A stretch of 64,000 nt of DNA from NCBI GenBank assembly GCA_963678705.1, contig OY783209.1, positions 9,610,001 through 9,674,000 on the forward strand. The letters run 5' to 3'. Below the pieces are notes generated by a model. The model saw only the letters and a program-made list of their open reading frames with translations, searched no databases and was not told the DNA's origin. The stretch comes from Panorpa germanica. Lineage: Eukaryota > Arthropoda > Insecta > Mecoptera > Panorpidae. Both the position numbers and the translations under genes were made by a program. Of the stretch, positions 1 through 12,400 are shown one piece after another. How positions within the stretch are numbered: the stretch's first letter is position 1; each line of letters starts with the position of its first letter.

Positions 1-77
1 ACAGCATGGTGTTAAACGAAAGAACGTTTTTCAGGAAACCAGTCGCTGTCGCGGTGGATGACATAAATCTAAATTGA
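1..77 (+). other. Possible last coding bases of a gene cut by the window edge
   Basis: One frame is open from the window edge to a TGA at 75-77 and would encode about 24 residues ending in DDINLN. The stretch is richer in G and C than the AT-rich DNA that follows, as exons are elsewhere in this window. There is no family I recognise and no second exon, so this could be chance. Confidence 0.2.
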
Positions 78-1892
78 AATACATAACCTCAAAAAAAATG
101 TAAGTCAGTTTAAAGTCAATTTGTAAATGTATTTAAAAGAAATATTAACTAGAAATGAAGTATAATTATTACAAATTCTTATAATAATACTGTTTTTGCT
201 TTTATTAATATAAATAAGATACTACTGTCTATGTAAAAGAAGATATAGAGATTATTCAAGAAGAAGCAAGTGTCTACGAGAAATTTAATGGATAAAATAT
301 GTTACAAATGTTACATGTCTCGTTGACATCTCGTCTTATGTCTCTATATCCTTTATATAATCAGTTTGACTTATTTCTTATTATAAGTAATAAATTAATA
401 ATTATTTCAAATGCGGCGCCATACAATGCAATTCTTGTACATTAAAAAAGACATCACGCTAGGGTTAGCTCATATAAAAATGTATCATTTAAAAAAGAAA
501 TACGTTATCATATTTTCACGTTATATAAATTACAATTATTTTAATATTTAATAAAACAAAAATTATTGAAGAAAACAACAAGGATAGATAGATATGCATT
601 GCTGTGAAAATGAAAGAGAAAGCATCAAGTTATAGTAATATTCACACACTTATAAAACCCTGTTTTTACATTTGTTATTAGATTATACGTGTATATTCAC
701 AAAAGCAACAGTTTTTGCTTTTCAATTAATTAAATAAATATAATAAAACACATTTTTCGACATTTAACAAATGTCAAACACTCCCAAAGATTTTTATCTA
801 AAAATTGTACAAAAATTAATCGAATTATATACATTTATTATTGTTGTTTATTGTAAATGTTTATTTATTGTTATTTGTTATTTAAAATTAAAGTTTATGT
901 ATATTTTAAATTGTAAAGGTTCTTCAAAAGTTGCAAACTAATATTGGTTTGGTTCTTGGGTTGTTATATGACAAACATACCTGATTGAAGTTTGCAACAA
1001 AGAAGAAATCAATGTTATTTAAAGTTCAAATAAGTTAAAATTACTTGTCCGATTCAAGGCTGCAAATATACAAATAAATCACATGTGTATTATATATGCA
1101 TATTAAAATCAAATTCAAAATAAGTTATTGCCTTTTGATTAACGATAGCTTTTTGGACCAATTAAATTGTTTTAACATTTAAAACAGTAAAAGAAACGCA
1201 ACACAATATGTATTTTAAATGTATTTATTTTGAATCATAAATCGGAGCCAACAATTTCTGCAGTTCTTACCACGTATTTATAGAATAAATATATAATTAC
1301 GTTAGCTGCCAAAAGTATAAAATTCTTGAAATTCAAATTGTTTGTTAATGATTCATAAATAACTTTTTAAATATATTATGTGATGACATCTACAATCACA
1401 AAGGTACCTACTATAAATTTGGTTTGCGTCCAAACTAAAAAGAATATATATTTAATTTCTCTTTTTATAAAGAATTATAAGAAAAATTATAACGGATGAA
1501 ATAATAACATAAATAATAACTTTTGAATTAGAAAGAATTAATTACAAATCAAATTGTTTGGGAAACTTTCACAAAGTTTCGAAATCGATATGTAATAATT
1601 GTAGAAGCAGTTCAAGCGCACATTTCTTGTGAAAATTTAATCTAACTAACTGCCTATATAATTCTATAGATATTATTTCTAATAATATTACATTCATATA
1701 TTTATACGCTCGCTTATAATTTCAAGACATATCATGTAAAGAAAACAGTCTAAAATATATTAATATAAAAGAAAATGTACCATAATGTGCGGCATATTTT
1801 TATTAAATAAATAATATTGATTAATAAAGAATGTATAATTATAAATAAGTAGATGTATATATCATTGTAAGTAAGGAACCCAACCGAGAATG
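78..1892. other. AT-rich stretch with no gene seen
   Basis: Very AT-rich sequence with no open frame of note, no splice-flanked coding block and no clear terminal inverted repeats. I see nothing that can be annotated here. Confidence 0.6.
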
Positions 1893-2267
1893 CCCAGTAA
1901 ACATTTTGGAGTAAATTCTACTTAATTTCTATTACGTATCATGAATTTTTTGTCTGGAACGTGTTCGTTTTCTATTCAGTCGTTCAAAGGAAAGGTCCTT
2001 TTTATGAGCTACAGACATTGCAACGACGGTTCACTGCTGAATTAAAAGCGGAGTAGGTTTATGATTTATGACCGGATAATAAAAATATTCCCATGTGGGA
2101 AAGAAACAGAAATACTTAATGAATGATGTTGGAAAAAGAAAGAATATTATTATGAAAAACTAACACAAAATCTGTGACAGGTAGAGAACTTGTAAAGCGT
2201 TAGAATAGAATTGTACGAGTGACTCGAACTTCACCAAATAGGACACTTCACCAAATTGTTTACTGGG
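1893..2267 (+). mobile_element. Family B inverted-repeat element, copy 1 (internally deleted)
   Basis: The left end reads CCCAGTAAACATTTTGGAG and the right end is its imperfect inverse, TTTGTTTACTGGG-like (TTGTTTACTGGG). Both ends match the copy at 9807-10486, but the middle is shorter, so it is an internally deleted, non-coding relative. No clear target duplication is visible. Superfamily is not determined. Confidence 0.75.
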
Positions 2268-2891
2268 TGGTAACTGATAATCAACAAATAAATTTACAAG
2301 TTTTTTACTCTGTTTGCTAACCTTGCAAATATTTTATATAATTGCATAAAAACTTCACAGCAAACTATAAGAGAAAATAGAAGTAAGGTTCTCGATGAAT
2401 TAATAATGAATTGATTGTTAACTGAATTTGACTTTACTAAATGTTTCTATTTCTTAATATAGTTTACTGAGTTCTCAAAATTATGAAACAAATATTCTAA
2501 ATAGCTTGTAATTGGTTTTAATTTTGTTAAAAAGTGTTTAAACTAATGAATGTGTATACGTTGAAGTAAGGAAAATGTTAATAATTGATTTGACAGTTCG
2601 ACAAGTTTCATCATAACCTCAAAATGTGATGTAGAAAGATAAATAATTTGATGTACTCTGTAAATTCGATTGTATACTTAAGTAGATAGCGGATAATAAG
2701 GTACATAGCGAACTAGTTGAACTGTCAACTTTTAAATGTGACCAATAGATTAATTTTATTCTTTATAAATTAAAATATATAATGACAACAGTGGTGCTAT
2801 GATATTTTTAGGTTATTTGTTCATATTTTGAAAGAAGAATTGGTCAGATCTTTATCTCTCTAGCAAGAATAATAACGTTAACGCAAGTTTA
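2268..2891. other. AT-rich stretch with no gene seen
   Basis: No coding block or repeat was recognised between family B copy 1 and family A copy 1. Confidence 0.55.
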
Positions 2892-3527
2892 ATGGGCTTG
2901 TGTTCTCATTTTTTAGTGGTCGATTTTTCAATTGTTGATTGAAATTGATGTTAATAAATGTGTATTGGCGTGTCTATTTTATTAAATATCTAAATGTTGA
3001 CGCAATTAAAAATTTTAATTGTAGTTTTAGCTCTAGAAATGGTCGGCCAAATATGTATGACGTGAAATGCATTTTAACGTCACTTATTTGTTGAGTAGGT
3101 CAGTGCTGTGGTAATATTTTGTAGCTGTTGGTAGTCAAATAATCAAGTCAAGTCAAAGAATAATAAGTTTTTATTTTATTTAACCCTGTTACGGCAGACA
3201 TAATATTGAAATTTTATTATATCTTGAAATAGCTGTAAATAATATTTGATATTTTGATATATATAAATACATATAGCAGAGATTTATGAGCTGTAAGGTT
3301 GGTAACCTTACACAAGGATTGTGATGTCACATGCATTTGGAATGTGTACAACATTGAATCCCTTTAATAATCAAGGAGATAAAATGACTTGTTTAATTGT
3401 TAATATCTCTTAACATATAAGGAGTTGAACATATAAGGAAATAATTGAACATTTGAGGTTCTAGTAACCCACTTTATCAATATATAGTACACTTTTATAG
3501 AAATTAAGACATAGGACACAAGCCCAT
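2892..3527 (+). mobile_element. Family A non-autonomous element, copy 1
   Basis: It begins ATGGGCTTGTG and ends CACAAGCCCAT, so the ends are inverted repeats of about 15 bases. The body is shared with eleven other copies in this window, in both orientations, and codes for nothing long. The flanks here read TTAA on both sides, but other copies do not share that, so I do not treat it as a diagnostic target duplication. Confidence 0.9.
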
Positions 3528-4406
3528 TAACAAATACTGTGGAACTCACCTGTAGAATACGACGTCACGAAGATAATTACACTTATTACACTATACTTAA
3601 CTAAAAGAACTACTCATTACTTTCCATATATCATTCTCTTTAACCTCGAAATCTTTCCATAATTTTATCTTTAACAGTTAATTGCTGGACTCATAACAAT
3701 TACTTACATATTATCGTTTGTTGTTACGGAAATAACACGGTTGTGTTTACAAGCTTGCTTTAAAATGATATGATAATAAAACGCCTGATAAGATACCACA
3801 CTAATAACACAGCACCACTGTTTCAATATTTATCATTCGTTTTATTCTAATTACAATTGTATATTCAAAGTGATGCAAAGCTAAATCTGCCAGCCTTTAA
3901 AAATTTACTAGGAATTGTAAAATATAATGAATAAATTTAAGGTTAAAATTATAATTGTAATGCACTAAATAAATAATGTTATATTTATAAATTAAAATCT
4001 TTGTTAATGGTTGGTTGTTGGGTACTTCAAACGTTTCTGACATCGTGCTGATTTCAGGCTCTGTTTTGCGCACGTAAAATTCAATTTTCTTATATCCAGT
4101 GTATATTTGTATAACGTCCAAGTGATGCTTTATTACAAAATAATAATTTGTATTTTATTAGTTCATATTTACGCCACGAGGCGCTTTTTCATAGCTGTTG
4201 CATTTGTAGTAGTATGAGTAGGTTGTACCACCAACAACCACCGTTTTTATTTTATAACAAAAATAATTTATAAGTGTAACGTTGTAATATTAAATAAAAT
4301 TAATATTTGCCTTTTAATAAATAATACTTATGGCCATTTTAATATAAATCAATATTTATATAGTATATATGACTTTATAGACCAATTATTAGGTATTACA
4401 TCTATT

Positions 4407-4408
<2 letters not shown>
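3528..4408. other. No gene seen
   Basis: This stretch contains a 74-residue open frame on the minus strand (3897-4121) without a recognisable domain or splice context. I see no other structure. Confidence 0.5.

Positions 4409-4410
<2 letters not shown>

Positions 4411-4448
<38 letters not shown>
4411..4448. repeat. (TA)n microsatellite
   Basis: Nineteen uninterrupted TA units. Confidence 0.97.
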
Positions 4449-4449
<1 letters not shown>

Positions 4450-4567
4450 TGCACATATTAGTATAAATATGTAATCAAATTATTAAAACATTGTTACATA
4501 ATAATATTATCAATATATCAAGCAAAATTGTTGCCGTCGATGAATTTCAAGTAAACACAGTTACAAA

Positions 4568-4800
4568 CATAAAGATGTAAGAATAGAGTGTGCGAAGGCA
4601 AAGAGAGAGATAGCTTCCGAGTGTTCTATCTCTTTCTAGCCGAACAGCTACTGCTGGCTTGGTTGATTGGCATTGAGGTAGTGTGTAAACAAGCAAGCAG
4701 ACGCAGTACTCGGCTAGAAAGAGACAGGAGAACTTTCGGTATCTCTTTGCTTTTATCGCAGTATTCAACCTCTTGCGCACTCTATTCTTATACCTCTATG
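4568..4800. mobile_element. Short hAT-like inverted-repeat element
   Basis: The left end CATAAAGATGTAAGAATAG and the inverted right end CATAGAGGTATAAGAATAG pair over about 25 bases. A second inner inverted pair (CTCTTTCTAGCCGA and its inverse) lies inside. The flanks are GTTACAAA at 4560-4567 and ATTACAAA at 4801-4808, an 8-bp duplication with one mismatch, which fits the hAT superfamily. The open frames on both strands here are by-products of the inverted repeat. Confidence 0.75.
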
Positions 4801-4861
4801 ATTACAAATGATTCTATTATGATTCAAATATTCTATATAATGAGTATTCTTACAACAGTTA

Positions 4862-5480
4862 ATGGGCTTGTGTCCTCATTTTTTAGTGGTCGATTTTTCA
4901 ATTGTTGATTGAAATTGATGTTAATAAATGTGTATTGGCGTGTCTATTTTATTAAATATCTAAATATTGACGGAGATATAGCAATTAAAAGTTTGAATTG
5001 TAGTTTTAGCGTTAGAAATGGTCGGCCATATTTGTGAAATGCATTTTAACGTCAGTTATTTGTTGAGTAGGTCAGTGCTGTGGTAATGTTTTGTAGCTGT
5101 TGGTAGTTGAAATAATCAAATCAAGTCAAAGAATAATAAGTTTTTATTTTATTTAACCCTGCTAAGGCAGACATAATATTGAAATTTTATTGCTCCTTGA
5201 AATAGTTGTAAGTAATATTTGATATTTTGATATATAAATAGATATAGCAGAGATTTATGAGCTGTAAGGTTGGCAGCGGTTGTGATGTTACATGCATTTT
5301 GAATGTGTACAACGTTGAATCCCTTTAATAATTAAAGAGACAAAATGACTTTTTTAATTGCTAATATCTCTTAACATATAAGGAGTTATTAAAAAATAAT
5401 TGAACATTTGAGGTTCTAGTAACCCACTTTGTCAATATATAGTACACTTTTATAAAAATTAAAACATAGGAAACAAGCCT
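4862..5480 (+). mobile_element. Family A element, copy 2
   Basis: Starts ATGGGCTTGTGTCC and follows the family body closely. The right end is worn (AAACAAGCCT). Confidence 0.9.
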
Positions 5481-6096
5481 TTATGTTAATGGGTAAGTTT
5501 CTTTACAGGAAACAGACAAATTGTTAATTTTTAAGTCACAGGTAACTTTTGTAACAAATGTTTCAAAATATTCATTCAAAACAATACATAAAACTACCCT
5601 ATTCGTGGCAAAATTTTCATTGAATTATTAATAACATTATTATATTAACTAATTATAATAAATAAAATCAATATAAACTTAAATTAAACAACTAAAAATC
5701 GAATATATATATAAATAAATAAATATATACATACTAATATTATTGATAAACAAATATTGCGGGTTAGAAGCTCGGCTCAGCTACGATGTGATTGAAAATT
5801 AAAAAGAAAAACATTTTCACTGATTTTCACGCTAAATAGTATTCGGAGCGTGTTACATTCAAATTTTTCGCGTCGTTTTTTAGAAACAAAAATATTGTTA
5901 AATTAGAATTGTTATATAGGAAAGTCATTAATAAATTTCTGCTGTAAACGCTGTAATAGCCATCTATCGGCTACTAATTAAACTATATTCATTAATAAAT
6001 ATTGTTGCTTGCAACTTTTAAATATAATAATAGAACTAAGGTGTTACTAAAATAAAGTGTGATTACACTACACGCTATATAGGAGCGTGAATTTTA
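5481..6096. other. No gene seen
   Basis: AT-rich DNA without a coding block or recognised repeat. Confidence 0.5.
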
Positions 6097-7160
6097 AGGT
6101 TAGGTCAAAACGATACAAAAAAAACATATTTTTTATAATGTTTTTTGACGACACAGATAATAGATAATTAATTCTATAAATACTACATGATAAAATAACA
6201 TTTAAAGAATCCTTTGTGAAATTTTCATAAATAAATATCAAGAAATGAGTTAATGGCAGCGAATCTCCGCAGACGTTACAAAAAATGTTTCATTACGATG
6301 CCACGCATAACTCATCACTGGATTATTTGAAATTAAAAAACCAAAATGATTTCATTAGTTGATAACTTTCTGCAGGAAACCCTGATTTTTCTTTATTGAT
6401 TTTTCAATTTTTTACAGCACTTAGAAGTCAAAATATCGATCTCTCATGAAAAAAATCAGACACTTCCCAGTAAACATTTTGGAGTAAATTCTACTTAATT
6501 TCTATTACATATCATGAGTTTTTTGTCTGGAACGTGTTCGTTTTCTATTCAGTCGTTCATAGGAAAGGCCCTTTTTATGAGCTACAGAGATCGCAACGAC
6601 GGTTCACTGCTGAATTAAAAGCGGAGTCGTTTATGATTTATGACCGGAGTTATAAACTTGACACTAGGAGGGGTATAAAATTTATTGGAATTCTACTTTT
6701 TAGAGTCTGCAAAATATAAATATTTAAATGAAAAAATAAATAGATGTAATCTTTAGTACGGATCGTGATTTTTTTAATGAATATTATTCATCTTCAACAA
6801 TACTCGTTATATTAGTTTTTTACATTATTTGGTGATTCAAAAATCCACGATCGGCAGGTCTGCGTTAGGTTTAAAACCTCTGTCTTACCATCGCTGGATA
6901 CTATCTTCGTTTAAATACATTATATTCGGGGATTGAGGGAGATAGCGTCTGTCTATTACCATTAAAGAAATATTTGTTGAAAAAGGATACTGTTTAAAGG
7001 ATACTGAACGAAAACTAACAAAATTTTAAAATAACAAATTTGTTATTTTAAAATACGTTAAAATTAATTTATGCAAAGAAAGAAAGAGTGTGTAAAATTT
7101 CAAAAGGATCGGTGCAGTCGTTTTTTAGCTAGAGAGGACACCGACTCTATAAAAAGCTAA
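6097..7160 (+). repeat. Family C dispersed repeat, copy 1, split by a family B insertion
   Basis: The stretch 6097-6465 and the stretch from about 7037 to 7160 match consecutive parts of the uninterrupted copy at 31477-32000. The DNA between them is a family B element. The repeat is probably a non-autonomous or decayed transposon: it has no long open frame and I saw no clean ends. Confidence 0.7.
6466..7036 (+). mobile_element. Family B element, copy 2 (right end lost), nested in family C
   Basis: Starts with CCCAGTAAACATTTTGGAG. Its internal part after 6690 matches 9858-10140 of copy 3 almost base for base. It has no CCCAGTAAACA-type right end. The uninterrupted family C copy places the insertion right after a CAGACACT-like host sequence. 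Confidence 0.75.
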
Positions 7161-8639
7161 TTAATAATTATTCAATTATATGTCATTCAAAAAAACTCGT
7201 GGTATGATCAATTAATAAATTAAAAAACATCGCAACATATTTATCAATGAATATATTATTAATCTATATATATAACAACGAAAAGTAACTATTTTTTAAG
7301 ACAATGCACTTAAGACATTCATATTTCATATGTAAATACACTAAAAGTTATTTAACAATTAAATATTACACAACATTATATGTAAAAATATATATACGAA
7401 GATAACTTTGTCTGTAAAACTATTTCGTGCATTTGTAATAAACATTTTACGTCATCCACCTTTTAATTACATCAGCAGATGACTTTTGAATGATGATAAA
7501 TGATGTAATGAGACAATTAATTAATTATTATACTGATTAATTAAATGCGGATGTATGAAATAATTTTGAAAACAAAAATATTATTTATGTCAACTATTAT
7601 TTATGATTGTAGAAGTAATAAATAAATGTTTTTGTATAATTAAATAACAATTTTAAGAAATGAACAATTTTAGAATAATTAATTATTAATGAATTTCACA
7701 GTAAATTCACAAACAAGCACTGAAAATTATGAAATTTTCTTTTACGTTAATAAGAAATTAATATGTTTTTATATTATGATTAATTTTACCCACGTAACAT
7801 TAAATATTTCTTGTATATTCATATATGCTCCATAATGTGAAAATAATATCCTGTACATATATTGCATATACATGAAATGAATATACCTCGAATATAGTAT
7901 GTATATCCAAATGTTTTCTGGGTAATTTATAATGATTTTTTAAAAGCCTATATTTTACAAATTATGCTATGTAAGTTTACCCAAAACTATCAGCCGAACT
8001 TAAATAAAGAGCCAAATAATCTCCATAGCTTGCGACGGGCACAAGTAGCCTAATTTAGAAAATATAGGCCATGAGACTATCCCGTTGAATGTGTTATTTG
8101 GTATTGCAAGTTCTATTAGCATTTGTTACTACATAAACCTTTAAAAATCAACATGTATATAGTTCTAGAATTCTAGAACTATATATTTAACGATATGAAT
8201 TTGAAGTATTTAATATTTTAATGGTTTTATAGATTTCTTACACCTGAAAAAAATAATTGTTTGTCTTAGCCAAGTCTCAAACCCTGAATTTTGATTCAGT
8301 GTATCAACTCACGAGTAAAAATGAAAGTAATGATTTCTTTTTTAATTATTACAACTAAAAACAAACATTTTTAATACCACTAAGTTAAAATAAAATGATT
8401 TAGAATTTAGAAGTAAAGCATCAATTAACCGATGGGATTTCCCATTGATAAATTAGTTCGGCTTTTGGACGCTTTACTGACATGATAATAGATGTCGCCA
8501 TACACCACCTTATGATCACTTTAATCTTGTATATAATTAATCTATATAAAATCATAATTATTTATCACGTGCTGTACATAATACTATTATACTGTATATT
8601 TTATGGAAATCATTTTCAATAAAGACACAAATTTGAAAT
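7161..8639. other. AT-rich intergenic DNA with a short shared repeat
   Basis: No gene is seen. About 7945-8050 is similar to 17010-17125 (both contain GCTATGTAAGTTTAC and end near AAGTAGCCTAAT), so it is a short dispersed repeat. A 30-bp palindrome lies at 8156-8185. Confidence 0.5.
8156..8185. repeat. Perfect 30-bp palindrome
   Basis: Fifteen bases pair perfectly with the next fifteen around a central GAATTC (half-arm TAGTTCTAGAA). It lies outside any coding exon, about 490 bases past the receptor stop codon. Confidence 0.9.
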
Positions 8640-8645
8640 TTTATT
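8640..8645 (-). terminator. Poly(A) signal of the class B receptor gene
   Basis: The minus strand reads AATAAA about 30 bases past the stop codon at 8675, which would give a very short 3' untranslated region. Other signals further on cannot be excluded. Confidence 0.5.
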
Positions 8646-8674
8646 CAATATATTGTATTAATTACATATGTAAA

Positions 8675-9400
8675 CTAATCTGTAAAAACGACAGCATCGC
8701 CTCTACTACGCATTAGTTTCGCAGGATTTATAACAACTGGATTATCATCGCTGCCTTGGTTTTCATTTTGTTCATCTGAATTTGTTAGCGTAACTTTAGA
8801 AGGATCTTCATTGTTTTCTTTATTAGTAGAAGCAATATTTAAATTGTTATTACCGAAACTGCTGTACAAACTATCATATATATTAAACATCAACGCATTA
8901 CTTGAATTTTGAGTTTTTGGCGCCATTAAAGATGGCGGCGCATGTACTTCATCATATATGTTTTCCGTAGGTGTAGGTTGCTCTATTTGATCATAGATGT
9001 CGGCAGTATGTGTTAAATGATTCACAGAGCTTCCTTCGACATTCAAAACCTCGTTTTCATTTATATTTTTTGGAAGATAAGTTTCAGAATCTATATTTAA
9101 TGCTTTCGGAGCAGACTCAACTAAACTAGTACCACTTAGTGTCATATTTATTTTGTCTTTACTCAAATCGTCATGTTCCTCACTATCTTCGTGGATTGGT
9201 TTAGAAACTCGATTGTGAATCATATTTAAGATACTCTGTCGACCGAGTTCGGAATGATTCTTCTCACCAGGTAGTGGATCTACGTTTGTTGTGAACGTAG
9301 TCCTACGATTATTCATAGTACTGCGTCGATCCTGAAAACTTTCGGTCCACATGGAATGTATCTTGGATCGTTTCCAGGATAATTTGATTGCCTCGTGCAC
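8675..9400 (-). CDS. Receptor exon 9: cytoplasmic tail
   Basis: The acceptor is TTTACGTTTCAG and the exon opens with VHEAIKLSWKRSK, the helix-8 region of class B receptors, after NKE from exon 8. The rest is hydrophilic, rich in N, S, D and E, with repeated tyrosine motifs DIYDQI, NIYDEV and NIYDSL. It ends MRSRGDAVVFTD. The tail looks disordered. The motifs could be kinase or SH2-domain sites, which is inference only. Confidence 0.85.
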   Translation of the reverse strand: MHEAIKLSWKRSKIHSMWTESFQDRRSTMNNRRTTFTTNVDPLPGEKNHSELGRQSILNMIHNRVSKPIHEDSEEHDDLSKDKINMTLSGTSLVESAPKALNIDSETYLPKNINENEVLNVEGSSVNHLTHTADIYDQIEQPTPTENIYDEVHAPPSLMAPKTQNSSNALMFNIYDSLYSSFGNNNLNIASTNKENNEDPSKVTLTNSDEQNENQGSDDNPVVINPAKLMRSRGDAVVFTD

Positions 9401-12400
9401 CTGAAACGTAAACAAACATAAATACTATATAAGCAACGCTCAATCTCAATCTTTTTCGTGAATTTGCTGACTTAAACTCTCTTTATCCTAAATTATAATA
9501 AAAGAATTTTTATAAATTAATCAATTGTTATTTAAAAGGAGTATGCCTAGTAAAAAGATCACGTGATGTTTTTTCGTAGTGTGGTGCGCCTATACATGAA
9601 ATGCCCACTAATAAGCTTAAAAAATTATTTACTTCTTCAAGTTAAGTAGCTTTAAAATATTTTTACGTGACGTTTAATCCTTTTGTAAGCTAATTATTTA
9701 AATCTTAAGATTATTAATCTCCGCAAATATTAAGCCTTGTGTAATAATCTTAGGATAAGATCACTGGAAATTGCAATTCAGAATAATCAAAACAGGATTT
9801 AAATAACCCAGTAAACATTTTGGAGTAAATTCTACTTAATTTCTATTTTAATTTTCTTTTTAGAGTCTGCAAAATATAAATATTTAAATGAAGAAATAAA
9901 TAGATGTAATCTTTAGTACGGATCGTGATTTCTTTAATGAATATTATTCATCTTCAACAATACTCGTTATATTAGTTTTTTACATTGTTTTGGTGATTCA
10001 AAAATCCACGATCGGCAGGTCTGTGTTAGGTTTAAAACCTCTGTCTTACCATCGCTAGATACTATCTTCGTTTATATACATTATATTCGGGGATTGAGGG
10101 AGATAGCGTCTGTCTATTACCATTAAAGAAATATTTGTTGAAAAAGGATAGCATATACTTTAAACATACTGTACTGAACAAAATACTATACAAGTATACA
10201 AGTGTAACGGTGAAAAATATATTTTACTTGTCTAACCGCATCTGGTTTCTCTCTCACTTTGGAATAAATGAGATGAAAGTGAACTTAAAAAAAATATATC
10301 CATGTGGGAAAGAAACAGAAATACTTAATGAATGATGTTGGAAAAAGAAAGAATATTATTATGAAAATATTCTAACAACTAAGATAAAATCTGTGACAGG
10401 TAGAGAACTTGTAAAGCGTTAGAATAGAATTGTACGAGTGACTCGAACTTCGCCAAATAGGACACTTCACCAAATTGTTTACTGGGAAACCCAGATAAAA
10501 ACCTAGCTCACTTTACTCGTTAGAATGGGCTTATGTCCTCATTTAATAGTGATCGATTTTTCAATTGTTGATTAAAATTGATGTTAATAAATATATATTG
10601 TCGTGTTTATTTTATTAAGTATCTAAATGTTGTCGGAGATATAGCAATTAAAAGTTTGAATTGTAGTTTTAGCGCTAGAGATGGTCGACCATATTTGTAT
10701 GACGTGAAATGCATTTTATCGTCAGTTATTTGTTGAGTAGGTCAGTGCTGTGGTAATGTTTTGTAGCTGTTGGTAGTCGAAATAATCAAGTCAAGTCAAA
10801 AAATTTCTTGAAAGCTGTAAATAATATTTGATATATAAATACATATAGCAGAGATTTATGAGCTGTAAGGTTGGTAACCTGTAAACTTGTCAGAGTTTTG
10901 TCAAGAATATATCTCTTTTACACTCTCTTGTATAAAAGAGATAACAACTAGCGGTGGTGAGGCCACATGCATTTGAAATGTTGTACAAAATGACTTTTTT
11001 TAGTTGTTAATATCTCTTAACATATAAAGACATTAAAAAATAATTGAACATTTGAGGTTCTAGTAACCCACTTTATCAATATATAGTACAGTTTTATAGA
11101 AATTAAGACATAAGACACAAGCCCGAGTGAAGCCACTGATACTGACCTCTTTGTTGAAGTAGCAAAACAGCATAGCGACTAGGAACCCTTGCAAGCCATC
11201 CAGCGCATAGGCAAAGAAATAGTAGACCTGCTCCCCGGTACAGGAATCCGTGTTTGGTCGGACTGCAGTCAGCAGGAATGGAATGCCGAATAAGGGCATC
11301 AAAAACAGAGTAATGCGAGCTGTTCGTCTGAAAAAACGTCTAGGATATAGGTTTGAAACTTGAGTAGTAAAGATAATAACTTAAACTAATCCAAAGATTA
11401 TCTCTGATCCAAAGCAGTGACGGCTGTTGAGTTGGATACAGAAAAATAACAACACGTAGGCATTACAAGTACTAGATCATCTAGACCTGTGCCGCTTCAA
11501 CTTACTTCATATGAGCTGATTGAGAGTTCCTTCTTAACTTTGTCAATAACACCCAGATTATGTGACTCATGAGGACCGTGTTGATGAACAGCATCAGCAG
11601 ACGTGGTGCGTCATTGATCCATTGATAACCGTTGTCTTCGGCTACCACCCAACAGTGGACGTCGCTGTATTGTGAGACCACCACCGCCCAAGTTACTGCA
11701 GGAACGGTAGACACAACTGAAATGTAATACGCGTGTCATAATCTATTAGACCCATGTATCATACTGAGAAATCGGAGGCTACGACTGGCTCTGTCTGTTA
11801 CTCTATCAGTAGTCTTAATTCTGACTTTCGCAGTCTAATAATATGGCTTCTTTTTTTCAATAAACACCATTAGATTTTTAGGATTAGTGCCTTAAGGTGA
11901 AACGATGCTTGGCCATTTTTTCTCGCGAAATATAGATGGCGATACTATACAGCAGGTTAAATATTATCAAAAAAACAATGTTTTTTTATGTTTAAATCGT
12001 ATTATGTAAGTAATTATAAACGCGAATCAAAATCTACAGCTACAATTAGTTAGATGAATAACGTATCTACATTTTAAGCTTTCTTCCACTGACTTTTAAT
12101 GAGTCGGAACCGCAAAAATAAGTTTTGAAAATTAATATTGCTATATTTTCTAGTTAAATTCCAATTTTTATATTAATTTATATTTTTATGTTAAATTTAT
12201 TTTTATATTAATTATATTTTTATATTAAGACTACGATGGCGACAACATCAAATGTTAACTCTCCGTGCAAATGATTCAAACTTTGAATAAACTTATCTCG
12301 AGTACAAAACGGTCAATCGACTTTAAATTTTCATAATAATTAGCTAATGATATCCTTTATAATTGTACTAAAAATGTATAACATTCTACCTTGTAAGACT

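Noticed and set aside
2889-3531. TTAA on both sides of family A copy 1 as evidence for piggyBac
   Set aside because: Other copies have AGAA, CTAA or CCAA on the left and TTTG or TTGA on the right, so TTAA is not a rule.
3897-4121. 74-residue minus-strand frame with KTEPEISTMSETFEVPNN
   Set aside because: The segment looks somewhat protein-like, but the rest is low-complexity and no splice sites or partner exons were found.
4547-4908. Open frames on both strands (77 and 106 residues)
   Set aside because: They lie in an inverted-repeat element and extend into a family A copy.
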